NCBI GenBank assembly: GCA_913057845.1
Contig: CAJXPC010000011.1
Span: forward strand, 1 to 14,577
Source: an uncultured Pseudomonadota bacterium
Lineage (GTDB): Bacteria; Pseudomonadota; Gammaproteobacteria; Burkholderiales; Eutrophovitaceae
Direction of reading: 5' to 3'
DNA length: 14,577 nt
Shown: positions 7,352 to 14,577 of the stretch, one piece after another
How positions within the stretch are numbered: position 1 is the stretch's first letter
Layout of the letters: each line of letters begins with the position of its first letter
Notes under the pieces: generated by a model
Told to the model about the DNA's origin: nothing
The model's input: the letters and a program-made list of their open reading frames with translations, nothing else
Database searches by the model: none
Program-made: the position numbers and the translations under genes

Positions 7352-7563
7352 TTATTCATCCTAATAAAAATTTAGAAATGTCGCTGAATGCAAATTTCAC
7401 AGCAGAATAATAACATAGTAAACGAATGATTATTATAAAAAATACTAGGTTTTCTTTGCGTTTATAATGGCTGTTGAGTACTTACTTTGAGCGCCTAATT
7501 TCTAGCCCTTAATACGTTTCGGGTTACATCAACGAGTTTTGTAACCTCAAGAAAAATTAAAAT
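7352..7563. promoter_or_regulatory. Divergent promoter region between pal and the thioesterase gene
   Basis: This 212-bp, AT-rich gap is the longest intergenic stretch in the window and must contain promoters for both flanking genes. A perfect TATAAT occurs on the plus strand at 7463-7468 and on the minus strand at 7439-7434, but neither has a convincing -35 at 16-18 bp. No stable hairpin or operator symmetry is evident. Confidence 0.4.
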
Positions 7564-8004
7564 ATGTCTAAAAGCAAGCCTTCAAATCGCGATCATTTCT
7601 TTCACTTTCAAACCATACCAACTCGTTGGATGGATAACGATGTGTATCGACATATCAATAACGTGGTCTATTACTCATTCTTCGATACCGCAGTCAATCA
7701 GTTCTTAATTGAGCAAAATGTGCTCAATATCGAAAAAAGCACAATTATTGGCTTAGTCGTTGAGACGCAGTGTCAGTATTTCTCCCCGATTACGTTTCCA
7801 GACGTCGTAACAAGTGGCATTCGAGTAGACAAAATCGGCATAAGCTCGGTTCACTATTCAGTCGGATTGTTCCGCGAAGATGGTAACTTAACATCAGCCC
7901 AAGGCACCTTCGTACATGTTTATGTCGATACCTTGTCGCGTCGACCGACTCCAATACCGAAAGAAATGCTAGCAGCGCTTACACAAATATCGGCACCCTT
8001 TTAG
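7564..8004 (+). CDS. Hotdog-fold acyl-CoA thioesterase (4HBT/FadM-like)
   Basis: This 146-residue cytosolic protein matches the 4-hydroxybenzoyl-CoA thioesterase (4HBT) hotdog family, which hydrolyses acyl-CoA thioesters. The signature TRWMDNDVYRHINNVVYYSFF (20-40) places the conserved Asp at D24/D26, with H30 and N32/N33 after it on the hotdog helix. QCQYFSPITFPD (69-80) and the final strand GTFVHVYVD are also typical. The length is normal for the family (about 130-150). The ATG at 7564 has only a weak A-rich leader. The substrate cannot be read from sequence. It diverges from pal; YbgC, a relative in the same fold, belongs to tol-pal operons, so the association may be more than chance, but this protein looks closer to FadM-type thioesterases. 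Confidence 0.9.
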   Translation: MSKSKPSNRDHFFHFQTIPTRWMDNDVYRHINNVVYYSFFDTAVNQFLIEQNVLNIEKSTIIGLVVETQCQYFSPITFPDVVTSGIRVDKIGISSVHYSVGLFREDGNLTSAQGTFVHVYVDTLSRRPTPIPKEMLAALTQISAPF

Positions 8005-8110
8005 TCAAATGATTAATATATCATGCAGATCTGCAATAATTAAGACTCTGTACTTGTCAAGATTTAGAAAGTCACCAACAACCAAACAGCCAAGCCTATA
8101 AACAACCATC

Positions 8111-9925
8111 ATGAGCGCTAACATTAAAAAAAATCTTAGCATGACGTTAGCCTCCTTAACGATTGTGCTCTCGGCATCGCTTTCTTGGGCCGATGACAAC
8201 GATTGGGTCAACAATCTTGAGCCAATACCTGAACATGATTGGGACTATGCTAAAGCTCGACACCTTATCGAGCGTGGTGGCTTTGGTGATAGCCCGAAGA
8301 ACATTGAACGACTGGTCTCGATGGGGCCGAGAGCTGCTGTTCGGGAACTTCTTTATTATGAAGGTATCCCAGACCCCCTGCCTAAATTCGATCACTCAAA
8401 CATACACGACGATGGCATTGAACCCTTTCCAGCATCAAGACCTGCAGCTACTAAACTCGCTAAAGAAACCGGTGAGGCCATAGGAGTCAAAGTCAAACCC
8501 AGCGGAAATCGTCGACTCCAACCTGTGGTTGATCGCTTCTTTTACTGGTTACGCGCCAGTATGCTGGAAACTCGTCGTGTTGCGCATTGGTGGGCAAATC
8601 GCATGCTTCTTAGCAAACGCCCCCTAGAAGAAAAAATGGCGCTTTTTTGGCACGGACACTTTGCGACTAATGAAGAAAAAGTTCGTGATTATCGAAAACT
8701 ACTGAATCAAAATCAGGTTTTCCGTGAATATGGAACGGCTAACTTTAAACAATTACTTATAGAAGTCTCTCAAGATCCAGCAATGCTTTCATTTTTGGAT
8801 GCCGGCGTGAATGTTAAAGGCTCACCAAATGAAAACTTTGCTCGCGAGATCATGGAGCTCTTCACCATGGGAGTGGGTCAATACACAGAAGAGGACATTC
8901 GAGAAGCCGCTCGCGCATTCACAGGCTGGAATTATATTGATCTCCAATTTGTCGTTAATGCTGAGCAACACGACTCGTCCGATAAAATATTCTTCGGAAA
9001 TACAGGCAATTGGGATGGACTAGACGTCATCGATATGATTCTAGAAAAACCTGTTACTGCTGAATATATTTCCGGGAAGATTTATAAATTTTTTGTACGT
9101 GACGATATTGACCCTAAAACAAAAAAAGAACTTGGTGCGGTTTTACAAAACTCAGCATATGAGATCAAACCATTATTAGAGAAAATATTTTTGTCTAAAG
9201 ATTTTTACAGCTCAGCATCAATGGGGACGCATATCAAATCGCCCGTCGAACTAGTCATTTCAACATATAAAAAACTAGGCTTGGTCGTAATTCCTGGGGT
9301 TCCAGACTTTTACGACACAACCGAATCACTTGGGCAAATTTTGCTATTTCCACCCACTGTCGCCGGTTGGGCTGGGGGACAGAGTTGGGTGACACCCGGC
9401 TTACTCTTAGCACGCGGTAACTTCGTATACGACACTGTGTTTCCAAATATCAAATTTCTACCCAGCGATCGATATCCAGACAACTACCAAATTGGAGTTG
9501 TTGCTGAAAGACTTGCAGCAGGCGCTGATATCGCAACTGCGACGCAGCCAGAGGACGGTTACGCAACCTCAGCATCCAATAACATGGTTGACCGGGATGA
9601 GGAATTTAATACGCGACTAGGAAGTTATCGTGGATGGAGAACGGCGATAGAGAAAGTAAAGCCAATTAGCAGAGCTCCTGCCAGACTAAATATAACAAAG
9701 CTCGTTCTCGACGCCAATTGCCAAACATCAGAGGATGCAATTAACTATTTAATCAATAGGTTTTTCTCGGTTTCCATAGATCAAGGCACGAGACAGCAAA
9801 TCACTGATTTCCTCACTCAGCAGCTCGGCACCGATAACATTCCGGCAGCGAAAACGTTTTCAGAAGAAGCGCTGCGAGAAACGTTTCATTTACTTCTATC
9901 TCTACCTGAATACCAACTCGGCTAA
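8111..9925 (+). CDS. DUF1800 family exported protein
   Basis: This 604-residue exported protein of the DUF1800 family has no established biochemical function. A Sec signal peptide spans 1-27 (KK n-region, hydrophobic stretch, SWA cleavage site). The family core is clear: HLIERGGFGDSPKNIERL (about 51-68), HWWANRML (about 158-165), KMALFWHGHF (about 175-184), LLNQNQVFREYG (about 197-208), DPAMLSFLDAG (about 224-234) and the highly conserved NENFAREIMELFTMG (about 240-254). A later FPPTVAGWAGGQSWV block (about 414-428) is also characteristic. The start ATG lacks a good Shine-Dalgarno site; an ATG ten codons on would shorten the signal peptide. The DUF1501 gene starts 14 bp after the stop, so the two are almost certainly co-transcribed and may act as partners outside the cytoplasm. 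Confidence 0.93.
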   Translation: MSANIKKNLSMTLASLTIVLSASLSWADDNDWVNNLEPIPEHDWDYAKARHLIERGGFGDSPKNIERLVSMGPRAAVRELLYYEGIPDPLPKFDHSNIHDDGIEPFPASRPAATKLAKETGEAIGVKVKPSGNRRLQPVVDRFFYWLRASMLETRRVAHWWANRMLLSKRPLEEKMALFWHGHFATNEEKVRDYRKLLNQNQVFREYGTANFKQLLIEVSQDPAMLSFLDAGVNVKGSPNENFAREIMELFTMGVGQYTEEDIREAARAFTGWNYIDLQFVVNAEQHDSSDKIFFGNTGNWDGLDVIDMILEKPVTAEYISGKIYKFFVRDDIDPKTKKELGAVLQNSAYEIKPLLEKIFLSKDFYSSASMGTHIKSPVELVISTYKKLGLVVIPGVPDFYDTTESLGQILLFPPTVAGWAGGQSWVTPGLLLARGNFVYDTVFPNIKFLPSDRYPDNYQIGVVAERLAAGADIATATQPEDGYATSASNNMVDRDEEFNTRLGSYRGWRTAIEKVKPISRAPARLNITKLVLDANCQTSEDAINYLINRFFSVSIDQGTRQQITDFLTQQLGTDNIPAAKTFSEEALRETFHLLLSLPEYQLG

Positions 9926-9928
9926 TAC

Positions 9929-9933
9929 AAGGA
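9929..9933 (+). promoter_or_regulatory. Ribosome binding site of the DUF1501 gene
   Basis: An AAGGA at 9929-9933 lies 6 nt before the ATG at 9940, in the 14-bp gap after the DUF1800 stop. It fixes the DUF1501 start and supports translation of the two genes from one mRNA. Confidence 0.65.
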
Positions 9934-9939
9934 CCGTTA

Positions 9940-11163
9940 ATGAGTAAAAAATACCAATTTAAACGTAGAGACTTCCTCAAGCTCATGGGCGCAGGTGCGG
10001 CTGCTAGCGGCCTGTCTAGTCCCATTCTTTCGCAACTTTCTCCGTTAGCCTTTGCGAGCGATAGTCCGCTCAGCAACAAAATTCTTGTCGTACTGGAACT
10101 CTCAGGTGGAAACGATGGCTTAAATACTTTAGTCCCCTACGGCGATGATGCGTATTACAGACATCGGCCAACGCTCGGGATTAAACCAAACAAGGTCAGA
10201 AAAATCGACGAACACTTTGGTTTTAATCCTGACATGTCAGGTATGGAACGACTGTTCAAGGACGGAAACATGGCTATATTCCATGGTTGCGGCTATGACC
10301 AACCCTCTTATTCACACTTCACCTCAATGGCTTATTGGCAAACTGCATCCCCCAATAGCGGAGGGTCCTTAGGTTGGGTTGGACGACTCGCTGACTCTCT
10401 GGATCCTGCTATAACGCCCAACTACCTGGTGAACATAGATGCGACTCAATCATTGGCAGTTGTAGCTAAAAATCATGTACCTGTTGTGTTTGATGACCCA
10501 AAGGAATTCGGCCGAAAAGGTTTATTTCGATCGAGACCACTGCTTGATACCGACCGTGCACCCAACGAAAACAGCACTACAGCACAAAGACGCCTGCTAG
10601 GCCTAGCCAAGAGCGCACGACAGGCTTCAGAAAAAGTGAAATCTGCTTGTGAGAGCTATAGCACCCCAGTCGACTACGGGATCTCCCCACTGGACCTTAA
10701 CAAAATAGCAGCTTTGATCAATGCTGATATGAATACGCGTCTTTACTACACTTCGTTTAGACGTAATGCATTCGATACGCATGTGCAACAGCCAAACCTA
10801 CACCAACGTCTCTTAACTTACTTCTCAGATGCGGTTTCTGGATTTTTTACGGATATGGAGCGCATTGGACGAGCAGATGATGTCGTCATGCTTGTGTTTT
10901 CTGAATTTGGACGACGAGTTGCTGAAAATACCAATTTAGGCACAGATCATGGCACAGCAAATAATATGTACCTCATCGGCAATAGCGTTAAAGGGGGGCA
11001 TTATGGTGAACTACCCAGCCTGACTAACCTCAACGATGGCAACATGCTTCACACCACAGACTTCAGACAAGTTTACGCAACCGCCATCAGCGGATGGATG
11101 GGACTAGACGCTCATGAACAAGTGCTCAGACATCGGTTTGATGAGTTTCCAGCGTTTGGGTGA
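9940..11163 (+). CDS. DUF1501 family Tat-exported protein
   Basis: This 407-residue protein of the DUF1501 family is usually paired with DUF1800 and has no established activity; the family is placed near the alkaline phosphatase/sulfatase superfamily. The N-terminus is a Tat signal, KRRDFLKLMG (8-17), with a hydrophobic Ala/Gly stretch and an AFA cleavage site near residue 39, so it is exported folded, probably with a bound cofactor or metal. Conserved blocks are VVLELSGGNDGLNTLVPYGD (50-69), GCGYDQPSYSHFTSMAYWQT (about 118-137), VFSEFGRRVAENTNLGTDHG (about 320-339) and the final DFRQVYATAISGWMG (about 374-388). The D-H-G and E-F-G-R groups resemble superfamily metal-site elements, but metal binding is not shown here. 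The length is normal. The different export routes of the pair (Sec and Tat) are worth noting. Confidence 0.94.
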   Translation: MSKKYQFKRRDFLKLMGAGAAASGLSSPILSQLSPLAFASDSPLSNKILVVLELSGGNDGLNTLVPYGDDAYYRHRPTLGIKPNKVRKIDEHFGFNPDMSGMERLFKDGNMAIFHGCGYDQPSYSHFTSMAYWQTASPNSGGSLGWVGRLADSLDPAITPNYLVNIDATQSLAVVAKNHVPVVFDDPKEFGRKGLFRSRPLLDTDRAPNENSTTAQRRLLGLAKSARQASEKVKSACESYSTPVDYGISPLDLNKIAALINADMNTRLYYTSFRRNAFDTHVQQPNLHQRLLTYFSDAVSGFFTDMERIGRADDVVMLVFSEFGRRVAENTNLGTDHGTANNMYLIGNSVKGGHYGELPSLTNLNDGNMLHTTDFRQVYATAISGWMGLDAHEQVLRHRFDEFPAFG

Positions 11164-11210
11164 GCGCTTAAAGCAGAGATAAACCAGTCAACACAGGTCA
11201 ATCACTGATT

Positions 11211-12212
11211 TTATCCTGATCTACCCGTAACCGGAAAAATCGGATCAGTATATCCAGGTGTTGATGGATGCCCAGGTGCGACCAACTGATCTACAAACCG
11301 CTCATCATCCTCGTTGATTTGAATAGCTAGAGCACCGTAATAATCTTCCCATTGCTCGAATGTTCTAGGGCCGCCGATCACACTATTCACAATCGGATTC
11401 GCTAAAACCCATGCCACCGCAAACTGTCCAGGAGTAACGCCCTTCCCTTGCGCATAAAGAACAAAGTCCTTAGCGAGCTTAATGGACTCAACACGAAACT
11501 CGGTTTCCATCATTCGTTTATCTTTTCGGCCCGCGCGCGTACCTTCACTCGGCATCTGCCCCACCTCGTATTTTCCTGTCAATACACCCCGAGCAATCGG
11601 GCTAAACGGAACAACTCCAATGCCGAACCGCTTACATACGGGAAGAATTTCAACCTCAGGCATTCGGTTCACAGCATTGTAATAGGGCTGGCACACAATT
11701 GGCGGAGGTACCGCAAATTCTTTGCAAAGCATTAACACTTCAGCAATTCTCCAGCCTCTAAAGTTAGACAGGCCGAAATAACGAATCTTACCCGCCCGAA
11801 TCATGTCACCCATTGTAGTGACCGCATCAATCAAGGATTCGGGCTCGTAGTCACGGTGAAGGTAAAACACATCAATATAATCTGTTCCCAATCTCTCTAA
11901 GCTTTGATCTACAGATTGAGTCAGCCACTTTCTTGAAAGCCCGCCCTGATTAGGCACATCGACGATCGTTTGTCCGGCCTTAGTCGCCAAGACCCACCAA
12001 TTTCTCGACGACTTAATAAGTTCTCCGACAATACGTTCAGACTCACCGTGCACATAAACGTCAGCTGTATCAATAAAATTGACTCCATTATCCTTAGCTG
12101 AAGATACAATCCGATCCGACTCAGACTTGTCTGTTTGAGCCCCAAAAGTCATCGTACCAAGACATAGCTTCGAAACTTTAAGTTGGCTAGCACCCAGTGA
12201 ACAATATTCCAT
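11211..12212 (-). CDS. Aldo/keto reductase
   Basis: This 333-residue NADPH-dependent aldo/keto reductase has a (beta/alpha)8 barrel. The catalytic tetrad is complete: D48 and Y53 in FIDTADVYVHG, K78 in LATKAG and H119 in FYLHRDY. The cofactor-binding loops (QPYYNAVNR near 168-176, and SPIARGVLTGKYEVG) are also present. The start is ATG at 12212, giving the typical MEYCSLG opening; an in-frame TTG three bases upstream is possible, and GGGAGGT at 12221-12227 would serve both. It resembles the YajO/Tas-type clade; the substrate cannot be read from sequence. It is divergently transcribed from a quinone oxidoreductase gene over a 114-bp gap. It converges with the DUF1501 gene, with no clear terminator in the 47-bp gap. 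Confidence 0.93.
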   Translation of the reverse strand: MEYCSLGASQLKVSKLCLGTMTFGAQTDKSESDRIVSSAKDNGVNFIDTADVYVHGESERIVGELIKSSRNWWVLATKAGQTIVDVPNQGGLSRKWLTQSVDQSLERLGTDYIDVFYLHRDYEPESLIDAVTTMGDMIRAGKIRYFGLSNFRGWRIAEVLMLCKEFAVPPPIVCQPYYNAVNRMPEVEILPVCKRFGIGVVPFSPIARGVLTGKYEVGQMPSEGTRAGRKDKRMMETEFRVESIKLAKDFVLYAQGKGVTPGQFAVAWVLANPIVNSVIGGPRTFEQWEDYYGALAIQINEDDERFVDQLVAPGHPSTPGYTDPIFPVTGRSG

Positions 12213-12245
12213 CAATCGTTACCTCCCAAGATATTCCGACTTTCA

Positions 12246-12273
12246 TTGAAATCACCTTGATCTTATCTAATCT
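12246..12273 (+). promoter_or_regulatory. Possible promoter for the quinone oxidoreductase gene
   Basis: TTGAAA (12246-12251) is followed after 16 bp by TAATCT (12268-12273), about 53 bp before the ATG. The -10 matches only 3 of 6 consensus bases. This is a weak candidate in the shared divergent region; no operator is obvious. Confidence 0.2.
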
Positions 12274-12326
12274 GTAGAATCAATGCCGAAACACCCACAT
12301 ACTCGCTATAAATAATAGGACACCTA

Positions 12327-13337
12327 ATGCAACAGTTACCACAAACAATGCGCGCCATCGAGGTAACCAAACCAGGCAAACCCGATGTTTTAAAGTTAAC
12401 GCAGCGGCCTGTCCCACAAATTACCGAATATGAGGTACTGATTCGCGTTCACACTGCGGGGGTAAATCGTCCCGACATCATGCAACGGGCAGGCCTTTAT
12501 CCACCACCACCCGGAGTAACAGACATTCCAGGTCTAGAAGTATCGGGGCTTATTGTTGCCATCGGCAAGCACGTAACTCAATGGAAAATTGGTGATCCAA
12601 TCTGCGCACTTGTGGCTGGAGGAGGATATGCTGAATACGTTAGCGCACCTGCCACACAATGCCTACCAATTCCTAAGGGGCTTAGTTTACGGGAAGCTGC
12701 GTCCATTCCTGAAACCTATTTCACGGTCTGGTCCAATGTGTTTGACCGAGCTGGACTTTGCGGGCAAGAAACTATTCTTGTTCATGGTGGATCAAGCGGC
12801 ATTGGAACCACGGCCATACAATTATGTCGGGCTTTTGGGCATGAGATATTCGTAACTGCTGGGTCAGACGAGAAATGTCACGCTTGTGAAACTATTGGCG
12901 CAACTAAGGCAATCAACTACAACGATGAAGATTTCGTGGAACGCGTGATGGCCCTTACCAATGATAGAGGTGTCGATATTATTATCGACATGGTCGCAGG
13001 CGACTATCTACAACGTAACCTAAGGTGCTTAGCTGATGATGGTCGAATAGTGATTATCGCTTTTTTAGGAGGCGTTAAAACCAATTTGAATATGACTGAT
13101 ATTCTTAAAAGAAGACTGACTGTGACTGGCTCGACATTGCGCCCAAGAGCCACGTCGTTCAAAGCTAATATCGCTGAGTCCCTTGCTAAAAAAGTTTGGC
13201 CACTACTCGAAAAGAAAATCATTAAACCACTCATCTTTGCCTCGTTCTCACTCGAAGATGCAGCTGAAGCGCATCGGCTTATGGAATCAAGTCAACACAT
13301 CGGAAAGATTATTTTGGACGTGCGCACTGACCAATGA
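12327..13337 (+). CDS. NAD(P)H quinone oxidoreductase, PIG3-like MDR family
   Basis: This 336-residue zinc-free medium-chain dehydrogenase/reductase belongs to the quinone oxidoreductase group closest to PIG3 (TIGR02824-type). It has a GroES-like N-terminal domain with the PIG3 hallmark VNRPDIMQRAGLYPPPPG (about 47-64) and GLEVSGLIVAIG. The Rossmann domain holds the nucleotide loop VHGGSSGIGTTAIQL (about 151-165), followed by the INYNDEDF segment. A C-terminal AHRLMESSQHIGKIIL block (about 315-330) is also typical. The catalytic-zinc cysteines of alcohol dehydrogenases are absent, as expected. The ATG at 12327 has AGGA 6 nt upstream; a second in-frame ATG at 12348 (MRAIEV) is less supported. 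It presumably reduces quinones with NADPH. Its stop codon is 10 bp from the convergent rppH stop, leaving no room for a hairpin terminator. Confidence 0.93.
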   Translation: MQQLPQTMRAIEVTKPGKPDVLKLTQRPVPQITEYEVLIRVHTAGVNRPDIMQRAGLYPPPPGVTDIPGLEVSGLIVAIGKHVTQWKIGDPICALVAGGGYAEYVSAPATQCLPIPKGLSLREAASIPETYFTVWSNVFDRAGLCGQETILVHGGSSGIGTTAIQLCRAFGHEIFVTAGSDEKCHACETIGATKAINYNDEDFVERVMALTNDRGVDIIIDMVAGDYLQRNLRCLADDGRIVIIAFLGGVKTNLNMTDILKRRLTVTGSTLRPRATSFKANIAESLAKKVWPLLEKKIIKPLIFASFSLEDAAEAHRLMESSQHIGKIILDVRTDQ

Positions 13338-13347
13338 AGACTAAATC

Positions 13348-13842
13348 CTATTGATAAGTGCGCGGCGGCCTCAGCTTTAAATGGGGCGCCAACTCCACTA
13401 ATGCCTGCTTATAGACGTCTCGTTTAAAATCAACAACAGAGTCCAGTGGAACGAAAAATGGGTGCCAACGCCACGCGTCAAACTCTGGCACATCAGACTT
13501 TCTTAACGACACATCACTATCACGTCCGACCAAGCGTAATAAAAACCATATTTGTTTTTGACCTCTATATACCGCTCGGGTCTCTCGGCGTACAAATTGC
13601 CTTGGAACATCGTAACGCAGCCATCCACTAGTCCGTCCGATAATCTTTACATGATGAGGCTCAAGCCCGACCTCTTCGTCCAGCTCTCGGTACATCGCCT
13701 GTGCGGGGGACTCTCCTTGTTGTATACCCCCTTGCGGAAATTGCCACGCATACTCCCGCACGCGTTTCCCCCAAAAAACCTCATTACGTTTATTGCAAAG
13801 AATAATACCCACGTTCGGACGGTAACCATCTCGATCAATCAT
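13348..13842 (-). CDS. rppH: RNA 5'-pyrophosphohydrolase RppH (NudH)
   Basis: This Nudix hydrolase removes pyrophosphate from the 5' end of mRNA to trigger RNase E-dependent decay. The complete Nudix box lies at 38-60 ([20 protein letters not shown] then VGL), with the metal-binding RELDEE glutamates intact. The opening [15 protein letters not shown] is diagnostic for proteobacterial RppH, as is the WQFPQGG just before the box. The start is ATG at 13842, with GGGAG 8 nt upstream; an in-frame TTG at 13866 would add 8 residues not found in homologues. The length of 164 residues is close to the E. coli protein (176), with a shorter C-terminus. It lies 46 bp after the spermidine-synthase-like gene in the same direction, so the two may be co-transcribed. 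Confidence 0.95.
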   Translation of the reverse strand: MIDRDGYRPNVGIILCNKRNEVFWGKRVREYAWQFPQGGIQQGESPAQAMYRELDEEVGLEPHHVKIIGRTSGWLRYDVPRQFVRRETRAVYRGQKQIWFLLRLVGRDSDVSLRKSDVPEFDAWRWHPFFVPLDSVVDFKRDVYKQALVELAPHLKLRPPRTYQ

Positions 13843-13888
13843 GATCAAAGCTCCCGTCAAATTCAATAATGAATGTATTTTTACATAC

Positions 13889-14529
13889 TTATTGACCTCC
13901 TAGGCGATCAGATAGAAAGTTTTTTCCCTGGGATGACTGGAACGATCGCATGCGGTCAAGCATGGCATTAAAATCTAAGCCTAGCGATTGCTTTAGGGTT
14001 CGCGCCAACTGGCCAATCTTGGATAATTGAGCCACCGTAGGTGCAGAACGAAAAGCGAGTGCCACTATGTTGCCACCTTTGGGGGTGGGTACTAATGCAA
14101 TTTGATCAAAATAGGACTCAATTTGCCGGATTCTTGACTTCAACTGTGGGTCACTTGACCATAAATTCTGAATATAAATACCATCATGAGCTAAGCAATG
14201 TTTAACACGGTGCGTAAAGTCATCATCAATAAACCCTCCGGGCACTCCGGACGCGTCAAACGCATCAAGCATAATAACATCGTACTGTCCCGCATCATCA
14301 ATCCATTCCAACCCGTCCGCATGAATCACGGATAATCGCTCATCATCATCTGGAACACAAAAATATTGGCGCGCCACATTAATAACTTGCTCCGAATTTT
14401 CTATCACGGACACCTTAATGTCAGGCAGGTTTTTCCAAATAAACTTCGGTATGGACCCCCCCCCTAAACCGATGCAAGCCACACGTCGCACTTGGTTATG
14501 AAACAGCATAAATGACATCATAGCCTGAG
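13889..14529 (-). CDS. Spermidine synthase-like methyltransferase-fold protein, 5' end cut off
   Basis: This is the C-terminal 212 residues of a spermine/spermidine synthase-like protein; the reading frame continues into the adapter junction. The first in-frame ATG at 14521 is not the true start, because the two codons before it (Gln-Ala) are open and the family motif continues through it. It has the Rossmann/SAM-fold loop [13 protein letters not shown] and the acidic residue after strand 2 (VIEN). It also has the DGLEWI block and a DAFDASGVP segment where true synthases have D-x-x-D-P-x-G-P. The canonical GGGDGG loop of aminopropyltransferases is replaced by LGGGS, and the D-P pair by D-A. 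It is therefore more likely one of the spermidine-synthase-like proteins of unknown activity than a genuine SpeE. A run of nine G residues on the coding strand (14456-14464) encodes the glycine loop and is in frame. It lies upstream of rppH. Confidence 0.85.
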
Positions 14530-14577
14530 CTGTCTCTTATACACATCTGACGCTGCCGACGAATAGAGAGGTGTAGA
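14530..14577 (-). other. Synthetic Nextera i5-side adapter (not genomic)
   Basis: Bases 14530-14548 are the reverse complement of the Tn5 mosaic end (ctgtctcttatacacatct). They are followed by the rest of the Nextera read-1 adapter to 14562, an 8-base i5 index (atagagag, 14563-14570) and the first seven bases of the P5 end. Genomic sequence stops at 14529. Confidence 0.97.

Noticed and set aside
8024..8035. Perfect 12-bp palindrome TGCAGATCTGCA upstream of the DUF1800 gene
   Set aside because: A perfect 12-bp palindrome is expected a few times by chance in 14.5 kb, and it lies about 75 bp from the start codon with no recognisable promoter beside it.
11164..11210. AATCACTGATT symmetry in the convergent gap between the DUF1501 and aldo/keto reductase genes as a terminator
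   Set aside because: The arms are separated by one base and cannot form a hairpin loop, and no U-tract follows on either strand.
14456..14464. Run of nine C bases, a possible homopolymer indel breaking the spermidine synthase-like gene
   Set aside because: The frame is continuous on both sides and the run encodes the expected glycine-rich loop, so the length appears correct.

Overview
The window is a single DNA fragment cloned between sequencing-library adapters. Bases 1-49 and 14530-14577 are synthetic Nextera/Tn5 tagmentation sequence, so the biological insert is about 14.48 kb (50-14529). Both of its outermost genes are cut by the fragment ends. The gene set (RppH with the gammaproteobacterial N-terminus, a Pal lipoprotein with a signal peptidase II lipobox, a DsbD/ScsB-type reductase, a PIG3-type quinone oxidoreductase, a DUF1800/DUF1501 pair) points to an uncultured gammaproteobacterium of moderate GC. 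I cannot name the lineage. There are no tRNA or rRNA genes, CRISPR arrays, insertion sequences or integrases, and no gene-free stretch over 300 bp (the longest is 7352-7563).

Left part, all on the minus strand and read right to left from 7351 to 50: a Pal-like lipoprotein with a repeat-rich coiled-coil linker; a rho-independent terminator; a large secreted coiled-coil protein with an 84-bp tandem repeat; a membrane thiol:disulfide reductase of the DsbD/ScsB type; a WYL-domain transcription factor; an unrecognised 322-residue protein with faint DUF932/UPF0380-like character; and an ETHE1-type persulfide dioxygenase that lacks its C-terminus. The first three are envelope proteins. The WYL gene and the unknown gene are separated by a 124-bp gap with an imperfect palindrome, and look like a regulator-target pair.

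Middle part, plus strand (7564-11163): a hotdog-fold acyl-CoA thioesterase divergent from pal, then a tightly spaced DUF1800 (Sec-exported) and DUF1501 (Tat-exported) pair, which is a widespread but biochemically undefined duo.

Right part: an aldo/keto reductase (minus) and a zinc-free MDR quinone oxidoreductase (plus) diverge from a 114-bp shared promoter region. The quinone oxidoreductase converges on rppH (minus), which follows a spermidine-synthase-like gene whose 5' end is cut off.

Most of the window is ordinary chromosomal housekeeping and envelope content. The parts most worth follow-up are the WYL/unknown-protein module, the Pal plus coiled-coil unit without tolQRAB beside it, and the DUF1800/DUF1501 pair. 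I found no evidence for a clearly new defence or mobile system.
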